DNA from: Leptasterias polaris
Taxonomy: Eukaryota > Echinodermata > Asteroidea > Forcipulatida > Asteriidae
Length of the DNA: 64,000 nt
Direction: 5' to 3'
NCBI GenBank assembly: GCA_037783415.1
Contig: JAZGTN010000177.1
Location: 682,001 to 746,000, forward strand
Each line of letters starts with the position of its first letter. Positions within the stretch are counted from its first letter, which is position 1. The notes under the pieces were generated by a model, which was given only the letters and a program-made list of their open reading frames with translations, searched no databases and was not told where the DNA came from. Made by a program: the position numbers and the translations under genes. This document shows positions 1 to 9,144 of the stretch, piece after piece.

Positions 1-2049
1 TGATGCATAACTTAATTCGAACTTTCGTTTGTTTTTTACTTGATTGAACTTGGAATCGAGATTATTTTATTTTTTTAAAAAGTATTCACGATCATTAGGC
101 CTACATGTTTGAGCCTCAATTATTTAGCAATCATTCTTTTTTTATTCCCTGGGAAATTATTCCCTGTGAAATTATTCCCTGGAAGTTACCTTTTCTGTTT
201 TCTCTCGAATTGATCCCCTCAAGTGTTTAGTCTTAAAAAACTGGCCATGTCTATTTAATTTATCCCCGCTAGATTGTCAGTGATTGTTACCTCGGTTGCC
301 GCGCTCAAACGGACTGTTAAACATGGTTCTTGGAATTTCTTTATTGTAACAAGCCTTTCAAATAAATCAGCCGATGCTGTCCGAGTAAAGACGGGCTTAA
401 CTAGATTTTTATTTATTTTTTAATTCCTTTCTTTTATCAGGGTAACCCGAGAAAAGAGAAAACACAAAGAAAAGAAACAAGTGAAATAAAAACATAAATT
501 AAAAAGGAGCAAGTGGATCGCACTTCCGTCATTGGTTGAAGGCCAATTAAAAGAGTAAAGAATTTCTCGTCCGGACTTTTAAAAAAAAGAGAGGAGGCAG
601 CACTTTACTATTTAATTACTATTTTTCAATGTTTAGCTACTTATTCCAAGATGGTAGCCAGGCTAAAATATGGCTGGCCAAGGTATATTTATTCACAGAT
701 GTTGTGCTATTTGAGTATACTGATGCAATTTATGATAAAACAAATTATTTGTAGGACCCTTCAATTTATGAAGACATAACAGTAACACATGTATCGGCCG
801 TAACTTAATAAATAGTTTCGTTCTCTTACTTTTAATAAATTCAACGACTTTAAAGCCGCTACTCCAATCTTATTGATCACCTTATACCAAAAATATTTTT
901 CACAAGTTGATGACATTCCATGTTTTCCGTGCGCGGCTTCAGAGACTGCAAACTGATTTTGCGTGAAGGGTTTCAATGGTTATTCAAAATACATATATTG
1001 CAGGCATAACAACAAAATAAAATATTAAATTAAATTATGGATTATGCCGGTCCTGTAAACAGCACTTGTATTCAAGAAGCATAAAACTAGTGTAACCCCT
1101 TGATAAATGTAGTCATTGACAAAAGGAACAACTTGAAATTGAAGTTTGTACGTAAAAAGAAAATTCTTAAAACTTTTCCATTGACTTATTGTTTACATTC
1201 CACAAGTTCTTTCAAAACAAATTAGAATATTTACTTGCAATAACAAATTACATCTATTTGTCGACACGCAACAAGACGCAACAAGACGCAACAATAGGCT
1301 TATACTTCTGAATATTTTCTCACGTAGCGGCAACGCTACACAAGACATGCTAAAAAACATTCCACTAAAGTGTTCTATACAAGTGCAAAGTCTGGTTGCG
1401 GCCCAGCTTTATTGCTGAACAGTGAGGATCGTCTGTGTAGGCGAGAATCAGACACGGACGTCCATTTAGCTTCCACGTGGCCGGATTAGCGACTCCAGTG
1501 TATGTATGTGTTTAGTCAGTACATGCAGCCTTGCCATAAAACCGCATCGCATTCGATGATTGATCGATGTATGATCTCGGCAAACAAAATCATGGAAATT
1601 ATTGCAGCCCAAGTTTGTATTTCTTTTCGGGTTAATCTAAGATCTGAATTGTCATTCTGAAACTTGGCAACGAAAAAGGAGGAACTGATGGTTTGAATGG
1701 AAAGTGAAAAACCTTGGACATTATTATTGGGCCTAGCCTATCCTACCGAGAGTCTAACCATAGATGAAGTCTCCGCTTGGAAAATAGGACTGCCGTTTTC
1801 AGCGTAACGGTACAGATCTAAATTCGTTTTCTCAAACAAGAATAAAAGAAGAAAACAGGTATTTTTGAGTTCTAGATAAATGTTGGACAAATTTCTTCAC
1901 ATGAAATAATAGTTGGCTACTTCTTTTTTGGTGCAATGTATTGGGTATAAAAACGCCAACACAATATTGTTATCAGCATGATCTCCACACACTCCTTGTC
2001 CTACCACCATGTGTGAATGGAGCGCTTTGAGGCATTATTGTGTTGGTTT
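1..2049. other. Gene-free AT-rich stretch
   Basis: I see no convincing coding exon here. The one open frame of note (761-976, minus strand) has no recognisable motif and no splice context. Small local repeats are visible: TTATTCCCTG-type units three times near 141-182, and GACGCAACAA-type units three times near 1,265-1,293. This is probably intergenic or intronic DNA. Confidence 0.6.
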
Positions 2050-2480
2050 TCACACAGTTAATATTTATTATCTGCATACGTCACTCTCCTTGCGTGGAGC
2101 GCGCGGACGGAGGCAATTCTGCACACACTTACGTATGTGATGCAGTGTTTGGTTTTGCACAATGATTATCTCCACACCCCCCTTGCGTGGAGCGCGCGGA
2201 GGCAATTCTGCATACTACTGCGTTCAGCGCTTGGTTTTGCACAATGAATATTAATGATCTCCACACTCTCCTTGCGGGGAGTGCGTGGAGACCACTGACA
2301 GGCAGTGATTGGTTGGGCAATCTCACCATGCATGGAATATGGGGCGGCAGTTTGTACACAGATTACACTACACAATGGGTATGCATTCCACATTCTCCAC
2401 GCGCGGACAGGACTCCCCATACTGTTGAAAAAAAATAATCTCCACACTCTCCACGCAGGGAGTCTAGTTTCTTTCGTTCG
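2050..2480. repeat. About 90-bp imperfect direct repeats upstream of the LINE
   Basis: Units containing CTCCTTGCGTGGAGCGCGCG followed by GGCAATTCTGCA and TTGGTTTTGCACAATG recur near 2,088, 2,182 and 2,268, with degenerate copies near 1,990 and 2,440. Each core carries an inverted pair (CTCCAC...GTGGAG), so units could fold. They end about 100 bp before the first LINE coding ORF, which is where the 5' UTR or promoter monomers of a LINE would lie. Assignment to the LINE is inference; an unrelated minisatellite is possible. Confidence 0.55.
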
Positions 2481-2579
2481 AATCTGTAGCTCATCATAGC
2501 TAGCACATCAATAGGTGTAAGCACCATACTACGTACCGGTACTGTATGTCACAATACACTTCAACAATATAAGCACACA

Positions 2580-3858
2580 ATGCAACCTAACCAAAGAACG
2601 CTAATATGGCTGACCATTGCCATACTAAGTATTTCTTCATCAGCTACATCTGAGATCCACTCTCCAAAAATAATATCTCATTCTGCTGTCATCAAAGGAT
2701 TTTCAAAGGCTCGCATTCCTTACTATAATAATTCGGTTGCTACTTTCTCCATACCCATCCTGGCATGTGGTGACATACTGTTTGTAAACCCTAATCCTGG
2801 TCCCAACGCTACAAAGAACCCTTCCAAGAACATTTCCTGCTTACTTTGTAACTGCCGCAGTATTCACAACAAACATCAAGAACTTGAAATTTACTTGAAC
2901 TCCTCACCTGCCGACATAGTGTGTCTCACCAAAACCTGGCTTTCCTCTTATGATCTTGATAGTGTTCTTGGCTTTTCTGATGATTATGTCATCATACGTA
3001 AAGACCGTTGCCATGGACGCCGGGGCGGTGGTGTTTTGGCAGCAGATCAAAACATCACTGTCCCCGGTCAGGCTTTAAACTCATGAGCGTGATGACCTTG
3101 AGCTTGTGTGGATTTCAATGAAGCTCAGCACGGAATCCTTCCTACTGGGCCTACTCTACAGAACACCCTCTTCTACAGTGGCTTACTGGACTAAGCTTGC
3201 CGAGGCAATGGAAACCCTCAACGTGGACACATTCGACGGCTGTCTCCTTTTAGGCGACTTTAACGTTGATTTCTCCCCTTTGATCACGGTCAACCCACAT
3301 CAAACTCGAATCCTTGATATCACCAATGACTACAACTTAGAACAGCTCGTCCCTTCAGTTACAAGACCTTGTCATAACAATCCTATCATAGGGGCAATCA
3401 TTGATTTAGTCTTTTCCAACAGAGCAGATTTCATTTTAGCCATCTGTACTGTTCAAAACCCTGTCAACTCCGATCATCTTGCCGTCCAGACTACTTTCCG
3501 TTCCATTCGACCTACCCCTAGTCCAGCGGTTCTTCGAACGTTTTTACAAACCCGTCGCGGTGATTTCGAACATCTACGTCAATTAATTCATCTTGTGCCC
3601 TGGTCTGTTTTCATAGATACCAACGACATCAATGAATCCACAGAGAACTTCAATGATTTACTTGATGCTGCTATCTGTGATTCCATCCCAAAGGTCACTA
3701 AATCAAAATCCCGTCACACACCTTGGATTACTCCAGAACTGAAGAACATGATTAACAAAAAACATAGGTTGTTCAATTTAGCTCGTAAATCTGGTCGTTC
3801 ATTTGACTGGATTCAGTACAAGATTGCTCGTAACGTAGTTCAAAAAATCCATCTGTAA
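2580..3858 (+). pseudogene. LINE ORF, N-terminal and endonuclease part (frameshifted)
   Basis: The first open stretch (2,580-3,086) starts with ATG and a hydrophobic leader-like segment in its first 25 residues. A 2A-like motif follows at residues 65-75 (GD..., ending NPNPGP). Next comes the start of an APE endonuclease: NCRSIHNK, then DIVCLTKTWL where the family usually has a DIV.LTETWL-type motif. The frame shifts near 3,075. The endonuclease continues in 3,106-3,858 with LLYRTP, LLGDFNVDF and NSDHLAVQT, which match the family's YRPP, GDFN and SDH motifs. Another frameshift lies in the A-run near 3,845. The enzyme would nick target DNA for target-primed reverse transcription. The replacement of Glu by Lys in the TETW position also argues for a dead copy. 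Confidence 0.85.
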
Positions 3859-5177
3859 GGCTTACTGGAATTATGTTAATAAGTTATTTGAATCAAGCGA
3901 TAACAGACATAATTTCTGGTCCTTTGTTAGAAGCCGTAAACAATCTCCTCCTCCTCCTTCATTTATTCATAACAATTGTAAACTGACCAGCCCAGACAAA
4001 ATATCCTCTGCATTTAGTGATTACTTTGCTTCTGTTTGTAAACAATCAGGTCCTATTCCCCAGTCCCCCGCCTTGCTTGCATGTTGCATATTCCCGAGTT
4101 ATCTCATATCTCAGTTTCTGCTAGCCAAATTGCTGCTTTGCTCACAAAACTTCCCTCTAGTCTGCTGGACCTGATTGTATCTTGCCGAGTGTTCTTAATA
4201 AAATTTCATCAGAATTATCTCATCCTCTGTTTTTGTTGTTTAACGCATCACTAAGCACTGGTCAACTGCCAGATGCTTGGCGGTACGCTAACATTACTCC
4301 AGTGTATAAGGAAGGCGATAAGTCATTGTTGTCCAATGACTGTAGCCCTTACATCACTACTATGCAAAGTTCTCGAGCGCATTATATCTGCTGCTATTAA
4401 TAATCACTTGAACATGGTCTTCTTAATCCACATCAGCATGGCTTTGTTAAACACAGGGGCTGCATTACACAACTGGTAAACATTATGCACTCTTGGTCAT
4501 CCAACCTAGTAGATAGACGCCTACCCTCCAGAGTAGATGCCGTTTTCTTAGACATGTCGAAGGCATTTGACACAATGCCACATCAAATCCTACTTGAAAA
4601 ACTTGCTACATCTTTTAATGTCAAGGGCAAGTTGTGGCATTGGGTTCGATCTTTTCTGATGGGTCGGAGACAGCGGGTTCTATTCGGGGGCGGAGTCTCC
4701 TCTTGGATTGACATTACCTCTGGCGTGCCACAGGGCAGTGTTCTAGGGCCGTTATTGTTCAATCTTTTTATTAATGATCTATCCCATTCAATTTCCTCCA
4801 GTTGTGTTTTATTTGCAGACGACATTCTTTTGTACCGCACAATAGATAATCCTCAGGACCTAAATAGGCTCAAAAACTGGTCCGATGTCAATGAAATGAC
4901 ATTCAATGTCAGTAAAACCAAAGTTATGCATATCACTAGATGCAGGCAATTCAACCCTCAAGTATACAGCTTAGGTACACTTCATATCGAAACTACTAAA
5001 TCTCTCGTTCTCCCAATCCTAGAGTATGGTCTTCCAGCATGGCATCCATACACTTCAGCCCAACACAATCAGCTTGAAAGGGTTCAAAGAACAGCTACCC
5101 AACTTGCTCTGAAACAAAGACGTGGAGAAATGTCTTACGAGGATAGATTGCAACACCTTAACTGGCATATCCTCTAA
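3859..5177 (+). pseudogene. LINE reverse transcriptase (frameshifted, internally deleted)
   Basis: The region between 3,859 and 4,180 still reads as the linker to the RT in shifted frames. Reverse transcriptase motifs then appear: LPDAWRYANITPVYKEGDKS (4,182 ORF), VDAVFLDMSKAFDTMPH, SGVPQGSVLGPLLF and the catalytic FADD, all within 4,485-5,177. At least two frameshifts lie between 4,085 and 4,480. After KTKVMHITR the sequence jumps quickly to SLVLPILEYGLPAWHPY, so much of the thumb and downstream region found in relatives is missing. The element is inactive. The last conserved block (QRTATQLALKQRRG...) is shared with the copy at 31.5 kb. Confidence 0.88.
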
Positions 5178-5729
5178 CAAACAGGCATGATCGTGACTAT
5201 TTGCTCAGTTCCTTTGTGTTCAAGGTCTAACATGGCACTTGTCACTGCGAATCAATTCTTGCTAGTATTTCCATTAATCCTCGTCATCTTTCTGCTTGCA
5301 CTGACACGCTATTCCATTCTCCTTCCAATCGTTTTTCCAGATTGTGGGACACTTTTCCTCCCCACAGTTTTACATCCTCTTTCGACATTTCTCCCACATC
5401 TAAAAGACGTATGTTTAAACCCAGTTTTGCATTAGATGTTCACTTGGGAGCATGCAGGTCATGAATACAGCCATTGTTGGCTCCAATTTCCTGTCCTTTG
5501 TGTTTAACATGGAGGTTTGAGTTAATCCTTCTGTTATATATGTAGGGGCAGCATGCTTCTGAGCAACAGTATTTCAGTTTACTTTTGTTGTCCCTGACCC
5601 ACATGACTTGTCTTTGTTTGCTCGTGTTTTCTGTCATAGTTTTTTGGTTGTGTTCCCCTCCTGCATGCTCCACCCTCATTCGCTCATTCCGTTTTATTAT
5701 TTACTTATTTATTTATTTACTTACTTATT

Positions 5730-5731
5730 TA
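5730..5731. other. TA target duplication, left side of TIR element
   Basis: A TA dinucleotide precedes the terminal CCGTAATTTCC and is repeated after the right terminus at 17,310-17,311. This fits a 2-bp TA duplication. Confidence 0.7.
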
Positions 5732-6456
5732 CCGTAATTTCCTGCGGATAAAGGCGCTCGGTGCAGTACCTCAAATTACCAAAATAAGATTCAAGGGTTA
5801 TCAGATAAGGCGCCCCGCCGCATAGGGCGCAAGATAGTTACACTTTGTACACGGTCGCGTAGTCACATATTGCTTGTACATCAACACATACAGGGCTCAT
5901 TGTGATGTGCATACTTACCACAGCGCAAAGGGATCGTAATTTTTTTATCACGAAGACGAGTAAAACATCACTGCTATTTTTTTATTATTTTGTCCATGTT
6001 CGTTTTAAAGATCTTTTCTAAAACCGTAGCTTTGCAGTTTTTCGTTTTCCAACGTTTCTCAATGAATTGGCTGCTAGTCTTTGCTAACTCGCTATTTTGA
6101 ATACTACAATACATGCAAGAACCAACGAACGCTAGAGGGCGCTTTCTTAATAATGCTTTCACATTAGGAACATACGCCCTCTGTTGGCGAAATTCACGAT
6201 AACATAGAAAAAATGACTTGTTCAATAAAGACTAGTGCCTGTCATGTGATAGCTGTGTACTGTGTGCAGCATTGATCATCGCTCATTCACAACAGTATTG
6301 CTGTTATTATTGTGGGCTGCAGCACGGCCAGTGACTTCGTTCTTTGGTAAGTTTCGTCAAAAATGTGAACGGTGTCGAAAAATGTGACATACAGAATTAC
6401 CCTGGACGAAATAAAGGAACTATTTTGCAGTATAGATGTAAGATTTCACTTTGTAT
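5732..6456. mobile_element. TIR DNA transposon, left part (split by LTR element)
   Basis: The left terminus CCGTAATTTCCTGCGGATAA matches, as an inverted repeat, the right terminus TTATCCTCAGGAAATTACGG at 17,290-17,309. Removing the LTR element gives an element of about 846 bp with no transposase ORF. It is a non-autonomous element with a TA duplication, as in Tc1/mariner-like groups, though I cannot fix the superfamily. It shares its terminal design with elements at 28,123-29,457 and 32,510-33,532. Confidence 0.8.
6453..6456. other. Target-site duplication GTAT, left copy
   Basis: GTAT directly precedes the 5' LTR and recurs directly after the 3' LTR at 17,185-17,188. A 4-bp duplication is normal for Ty3/gypsy integrases, and its perfection fits a recent insertion. 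Confidence 0.85.
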
Positions 6457-6506
6457 TGTGACGGAAATGCATGTGAAAGACATGTGATTGTCCTATTTTT
6501 AGGTTG

Positions 6507-6517
6507 TGTATATAGGG
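6507..6517 (+). promoter_or_regulatory. TATA-like box in 5' LTR
   Basis: TGTATATAGGG lies about 50 bp inside the LTR and is conserved at 15,590-15,600 in the 3' LTR. It is a plausible core promoter for the genomic RNA. A second AT-rich candidate is TGTATATATAAT at 7,021. The start site cannot be told from sequence alone. Confidence 0.45.
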
Positions 6518-7299
6518 TTTGCTGCGTGACGACTTGGCAGTGCAAGTGGGCGGAGCTTAGCGCTAGCAGTGACCCGGTCTGGCAGGGTGAGCGTGCGCAG
6601 TGGCGGGGTAGGACCGCATGTCTGGGCCAGGCAGAGCGGGGCTGGCGAGATTGCGGGACTTGGAGAATAGTTGTTCAGAAAAGCAGTCGGAGAATAGTTG
6701 TTCAGAAAAGCAGTCGCAGAATAGTTGTTAAGAAAAGCGGTTGCAGATTAGTTGTGGAGTAAGGCAGTCGGAGTTTCTAGTTATTAAGTAAAGATAGTCC
6801 CACAATACGGTGAATAGTTAGTGTTGGGCGACGACGGTAAAATATTAGTGTTTGTAGGATAGGAGACGGGGTTTCCAGCGGCAGTGGTAAATCGAGAAGC
6901 AGGGAAGATCGTAAGTTGGACTCAACTGGTGTTTATTATATTGTGTTTATCTTGTATTTTGTGTGATCGGCTAGGAGCCCTCTTGCAAGATGATCGTTGC
7001 AAGAAATTGAGGAAGATTGCTGTATATATAATTTATTGTGTTTGGTCTATTAGACACGCTAGAGGAGTGTAGTTGCCGGTCACAAAAGCGGTGGCTTGTG
7101 ACTAGGGGAAAACGCACCTTCTAGAAGTGTGGGAGATAGTTAGGGTACATAATTAAGAAAAGGCACACTTGGACAGCGAGAGTCGCGTCCATTGAGGGTT
7201 ATTAAGCAATCATTGTCTGCAACCGTGACCGGTATTTAGTGTTCCGTGCACAGTAGGGGTCTTCTTAGACCACACTGTTCGCGGGTACACGAGTGCAAG

Positions 7300-7632
7300 G
7301 TTGCTTACATACGGCCTGTGTATTGCTGACTAGGGCCTGTGTATTGCTGACTAGGGCCTGTGTATTGCTGACTACGGCCCGTGTTGCTTACTACGGCCAG
7401 TGTTGCTTACTACGGCCTGTGTTGCTTACTACGGCCTGTGTTGCTTACTACGGCCTGTGTTGCTTACTACGGCCTGTATTGCTTACTACGGTTAGTATTG
7501 TTTACATACGGCCTGTGTTGCTTACTACGGCCTGTGTTGCTTACTACGGCCTGTGTTGCTTACTACGGCCCGTGTTGCTTACTACGGCCTGTGTTGCTTA
7601 CTACGGCCTGTATTGCTTACTACGGCCAGTGT
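7300..7632 (+). repeat. VNTR in 5' LTR (19-21-bp units)
   Basis: About 17 head-to-tail units. The first are 21 bp (ACGGCCTGTGTATTGCTGACT type), and later ones are 19 bp (ACGGCCTGTGTTGCTTACT type). One divergent unit (ACGGTTAGTATTGTTTACAT) sits in the middle. The equivalent array in the 3' LTR has one more 21-bp unit. Confidence 0.92.
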
Positions 7633-7794
7633 TTTTATAGACGGCTAGTAGTGATTACATGGGAGTGATTACATCCTAGGGTCACTATGGTTATCTGTTA
7701 ATGTTAGAGATTATACCGGGCTGTGTCTAGGGACTCAGAATATTAGGATGACAACGTGATATTACATGTTCATTGGCCCAAAGAAACAGGTTAT

Positions 7795-7856
7795 AATAAA
7801 GAAACCCCTGCCCAATTTTGTACACTGCTGATTAATTTGTTGATTGATGCAATAAA
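7795..7856 (+). terminator. Polyadenylation signals in LTR
   Basis: AATAAA occurs at 7,795-7,800 and again at 7,851-7,856. Both are repeated in the 3' LTR (16,899-16,904 and about 55 bp later). In the 3' LTR they would direct polyadenylation of the element RNA. Two signals so close together leave the R/U5 border unsure. Confidence 0.5.
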
Positions 7857-8079
7857 CGATCTTGTGATCAGTTCACCGACAGTTCTCTCGTCAAGGTGTC
7901 CATGTATTTGGGTAACTGTGTAGCAATAGGACTAGACGATCATTACGCAATCGGCGGTATATTTCCTCCAAACGGACCTTGTCCCTTTGCCTTTAGATCG
8001 AGTGATCTGAAGCCTGAGGTATAAGTAGGCCCAGGATCAGATTGTAATTTGCCCCTAACAAATGCAATTCCGCCACAAA

Positions 8080-8097
8080 TGGTGTCAGAAGTGGGAT
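8080..8097 (+). other. Primer binding site, tRNA-Leu(CAA) type
   Basis: TGGTGTCAGAAGTGGGAT lies two bases after the 5' LTR. It matches over 18 nt the complement of the 3' end of animal tRNA-Leu(CAA) including CCA, as I know that tRNA. This is where minus-strand cDNA synthesis would be primed. Confidence 0.88.
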
Positions 8098-8130
8098 GAT
8101 TGCGAATGATTAAGTCTAGTTCCTGTTAAG

Positions 8131-8136
8131 GTAACG
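8131..8136 (+). promoter_or_regulatory. Candidate splice donor in leader
   Basis: TTAAG|GTAACG occurs 33 bp after the primer site, upstream of all ORFs. Such a donor could pair with the acceptor at 14,172-14,173 to make a spliced mRNA for the third ORF, as retroviruses do for env. This is inference from position and consensus only. Confidence 0.35.
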
Positions 8137-8185
8137 CCTCCTTCTGTGGAAAGGCGAGTACACAAGTTTAATACAGAGGTTGGCG

Positions 8186-8464
8186 ATGAGATTGTGGATT
8201 GTTGTGCTTCTGTTAGTGATTGTTGTCATTGTTGTTCTGATTGCGACTTGTCAGTTTGCTAAGACTCGTTTGGAGTTGAGGCGGTTACGACGAATTGCAA
8301 GGGATCAGAACTTGATACTGCTGAGAATTAACAGTCTGTCTGGTCAAATTGGCAGTACCAGGGTTTCGCAAAGTTTGGAATTACAGAGAAGTGCGACACA
8401 GACTGCGATGCTAGAAGTGACTCAGTCACCTAGTGGTCCGTGGCCGAGTGTAGCAACTTTGTAA
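8186..8464 (+). CDS. Small single-pass membrane protein ORF upstream of gag
   Basis: A 92-codon ORF starts at ATG 8,186; an upstream TTG at 8,180 is unlikely to be used. Residues 4-21 form an uninterrupted hydrophobic segment rich in Val, Leu and Ile. A basic stretch (RLELRRLRRIAR) follows, then a polar Ser/Thr/Gln-rich tail. The layout is that of a type III or signal-anchor membrane peptide with a short N terminus. It is the first ORF after the primer site and lies 182 bp before the next ORF. I know no family for it. It may be a chance ORF in a leader, but the clean hydrophobic block followed by positive charge makes it worth recording. Confidence 0.4.
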   Translation: MRLWIVVLLLVIVVIVVLIATCQFAKTRLELRRLRRIARDQNLILLRINSLSGQIGSTRVSQSLELQRSATQTAMLEVTQSPSGPWPSVATL

Positions 8465-8645
8465 GTTCTAGCAAACTTTATGTTAGTGTGGTAGATTTGT
8501 CCTGTTGTGTCTTATACTGGCTTGTCTGGGTCTGGTGATTGTGCTGTACTTTTGCGGTTGGCGCTTGATCCAAGATCAGAGGCGGGGTGTTCGTGGGTGG
8601 CTTCGGCTACACTGGGGCAACCCCCAAAGTGTATGAGACAACAGT

Positions 8646-9068
8646 ATGACCGAAGAAGCGAAGAGGAGGATGGGCACCTCGGGTGTTGAGGTAGAGGTGC
8701 AGAGGCTCCGCATGGAAGCCCAATTTCTGCAATGGGAGAAGGATCTCCTTGCAAAGAAGTTGGAAGCTGCCATGAAGGGGTCGTTCCAAGGGGACATGCC
8801 AAGTGAGGATGGGCATGTGAGGCATCAGGTAGATTCGGATGTGGACTTTCGGTTGAGAGAAGAGACATCTGGGTATGTCTCTCCCTCGTTGGAAAACCGA
8901 AGCTCTGTACTTGATGAAGCACCCAGGGTGAGGAAGGAGGTTAGCTTCGAGGAAAGTACACCTCTTAGGCGTGGGGGCTCATCAGGGATATTTTCCCGGG
9001 CACCAGAGGTTACTCCCATAGCTAAGTCATCGATCAGACCAGGGTCAGGGTGTTGCGGAACAGGGTAG
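8646..9068 (+). CDS. Gag N-terminal part or separate coiled-coil ORF
   Basis: A 140-codon ORF from ATG 8,646. Residues 14-45 are helical and charged (VEVEVQRLRMEAQFLQWEKD), which suggests a coiled coil. The rest is acidic and Ser-rich with basic patches. Similar N-terminal coiled-coil segments are common in gypsy Gag proteins. The Gag ORF lies one frame away: its frame is open from 9,022, so the two overlap by 47 nt and a +1 shift would join them. Either this copy carries a small indel in gag, or the ORFs are expressed separately. The reading frame is otherwise intact. Confidence 0.6.
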   Translation: MTEEAKRRMGTSGVEVEVQRLRMEAQFLQWEKDLLAKKLEAAMKGSFQGDMPSEDGHVRHQVDSDVDFRLREETSGYVSPSLENRSSVLDEAPRVRKEVSFEESTPLRRGGSSGIFSRAPEVTPIAKSSIRPGSGCCGTG

Positions 9069-9144
9069 ACGCAGTACCAACCCGTTCCTGGATGATCACG
9101 AGGCAGTTCGACCCAAACGGACCAACAGCGAACTGTTAAGTGAC

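Larger units (their letters stand above)
2560..5729 (+). mobile_element. CR1/L2-like LINE, decayed, main body
   Basis: This is a non-LTR retrotransposon of the CR1/L2/Jockey type. It has an APE-type endonuclease followed by a reverse transcriptase on one strand, broken by several frameshifts and an internal deletion. The body stops at 5,729, where a TIR transposon is inserted. The missing 3' tail, ending in AAT repeats, resumes at 17,312-17,531. A second 3' copy of the same family lies at about 31,495-32,424 and aligns with 5,000-5,700, which supports family identity and the 3' end. The exact 5' boundary is uncertain. Confidence 0.85.
6457..8077 (+). repeat. 5' LTR (1,621 bp)
   Basis: This is nearly identical to 15,540-17,184. 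It starts TGTGACGGAAATGC and ends AATTCCGCCACA. It contains a TATA-like box (6,507-6,517), a 19-21-bp VNTR (7,300-7,632) and AATAAA signals at 7,795 and 7,851. Open frames within it (for example 6,451-6,762 and 7,293-7,640) recur in the other LTR and reflect the tandem array and chance, not protein genes. Confidence 0.95.

Noticed and set aside
7300..7632. CRISPR-like array
   Set aside because: Units are contiguous with no unique spacers, are inside an LTR, and the sequence is animal.
6451..7668. Open frames in the LTRs (103, 62, 115 and 95 codons; repeated at 15.5-16.8 kb)
   Set aside because: They follow the tandem array or chance frames in the LTR, have no motifs, and the longest change frame when unit number changes.
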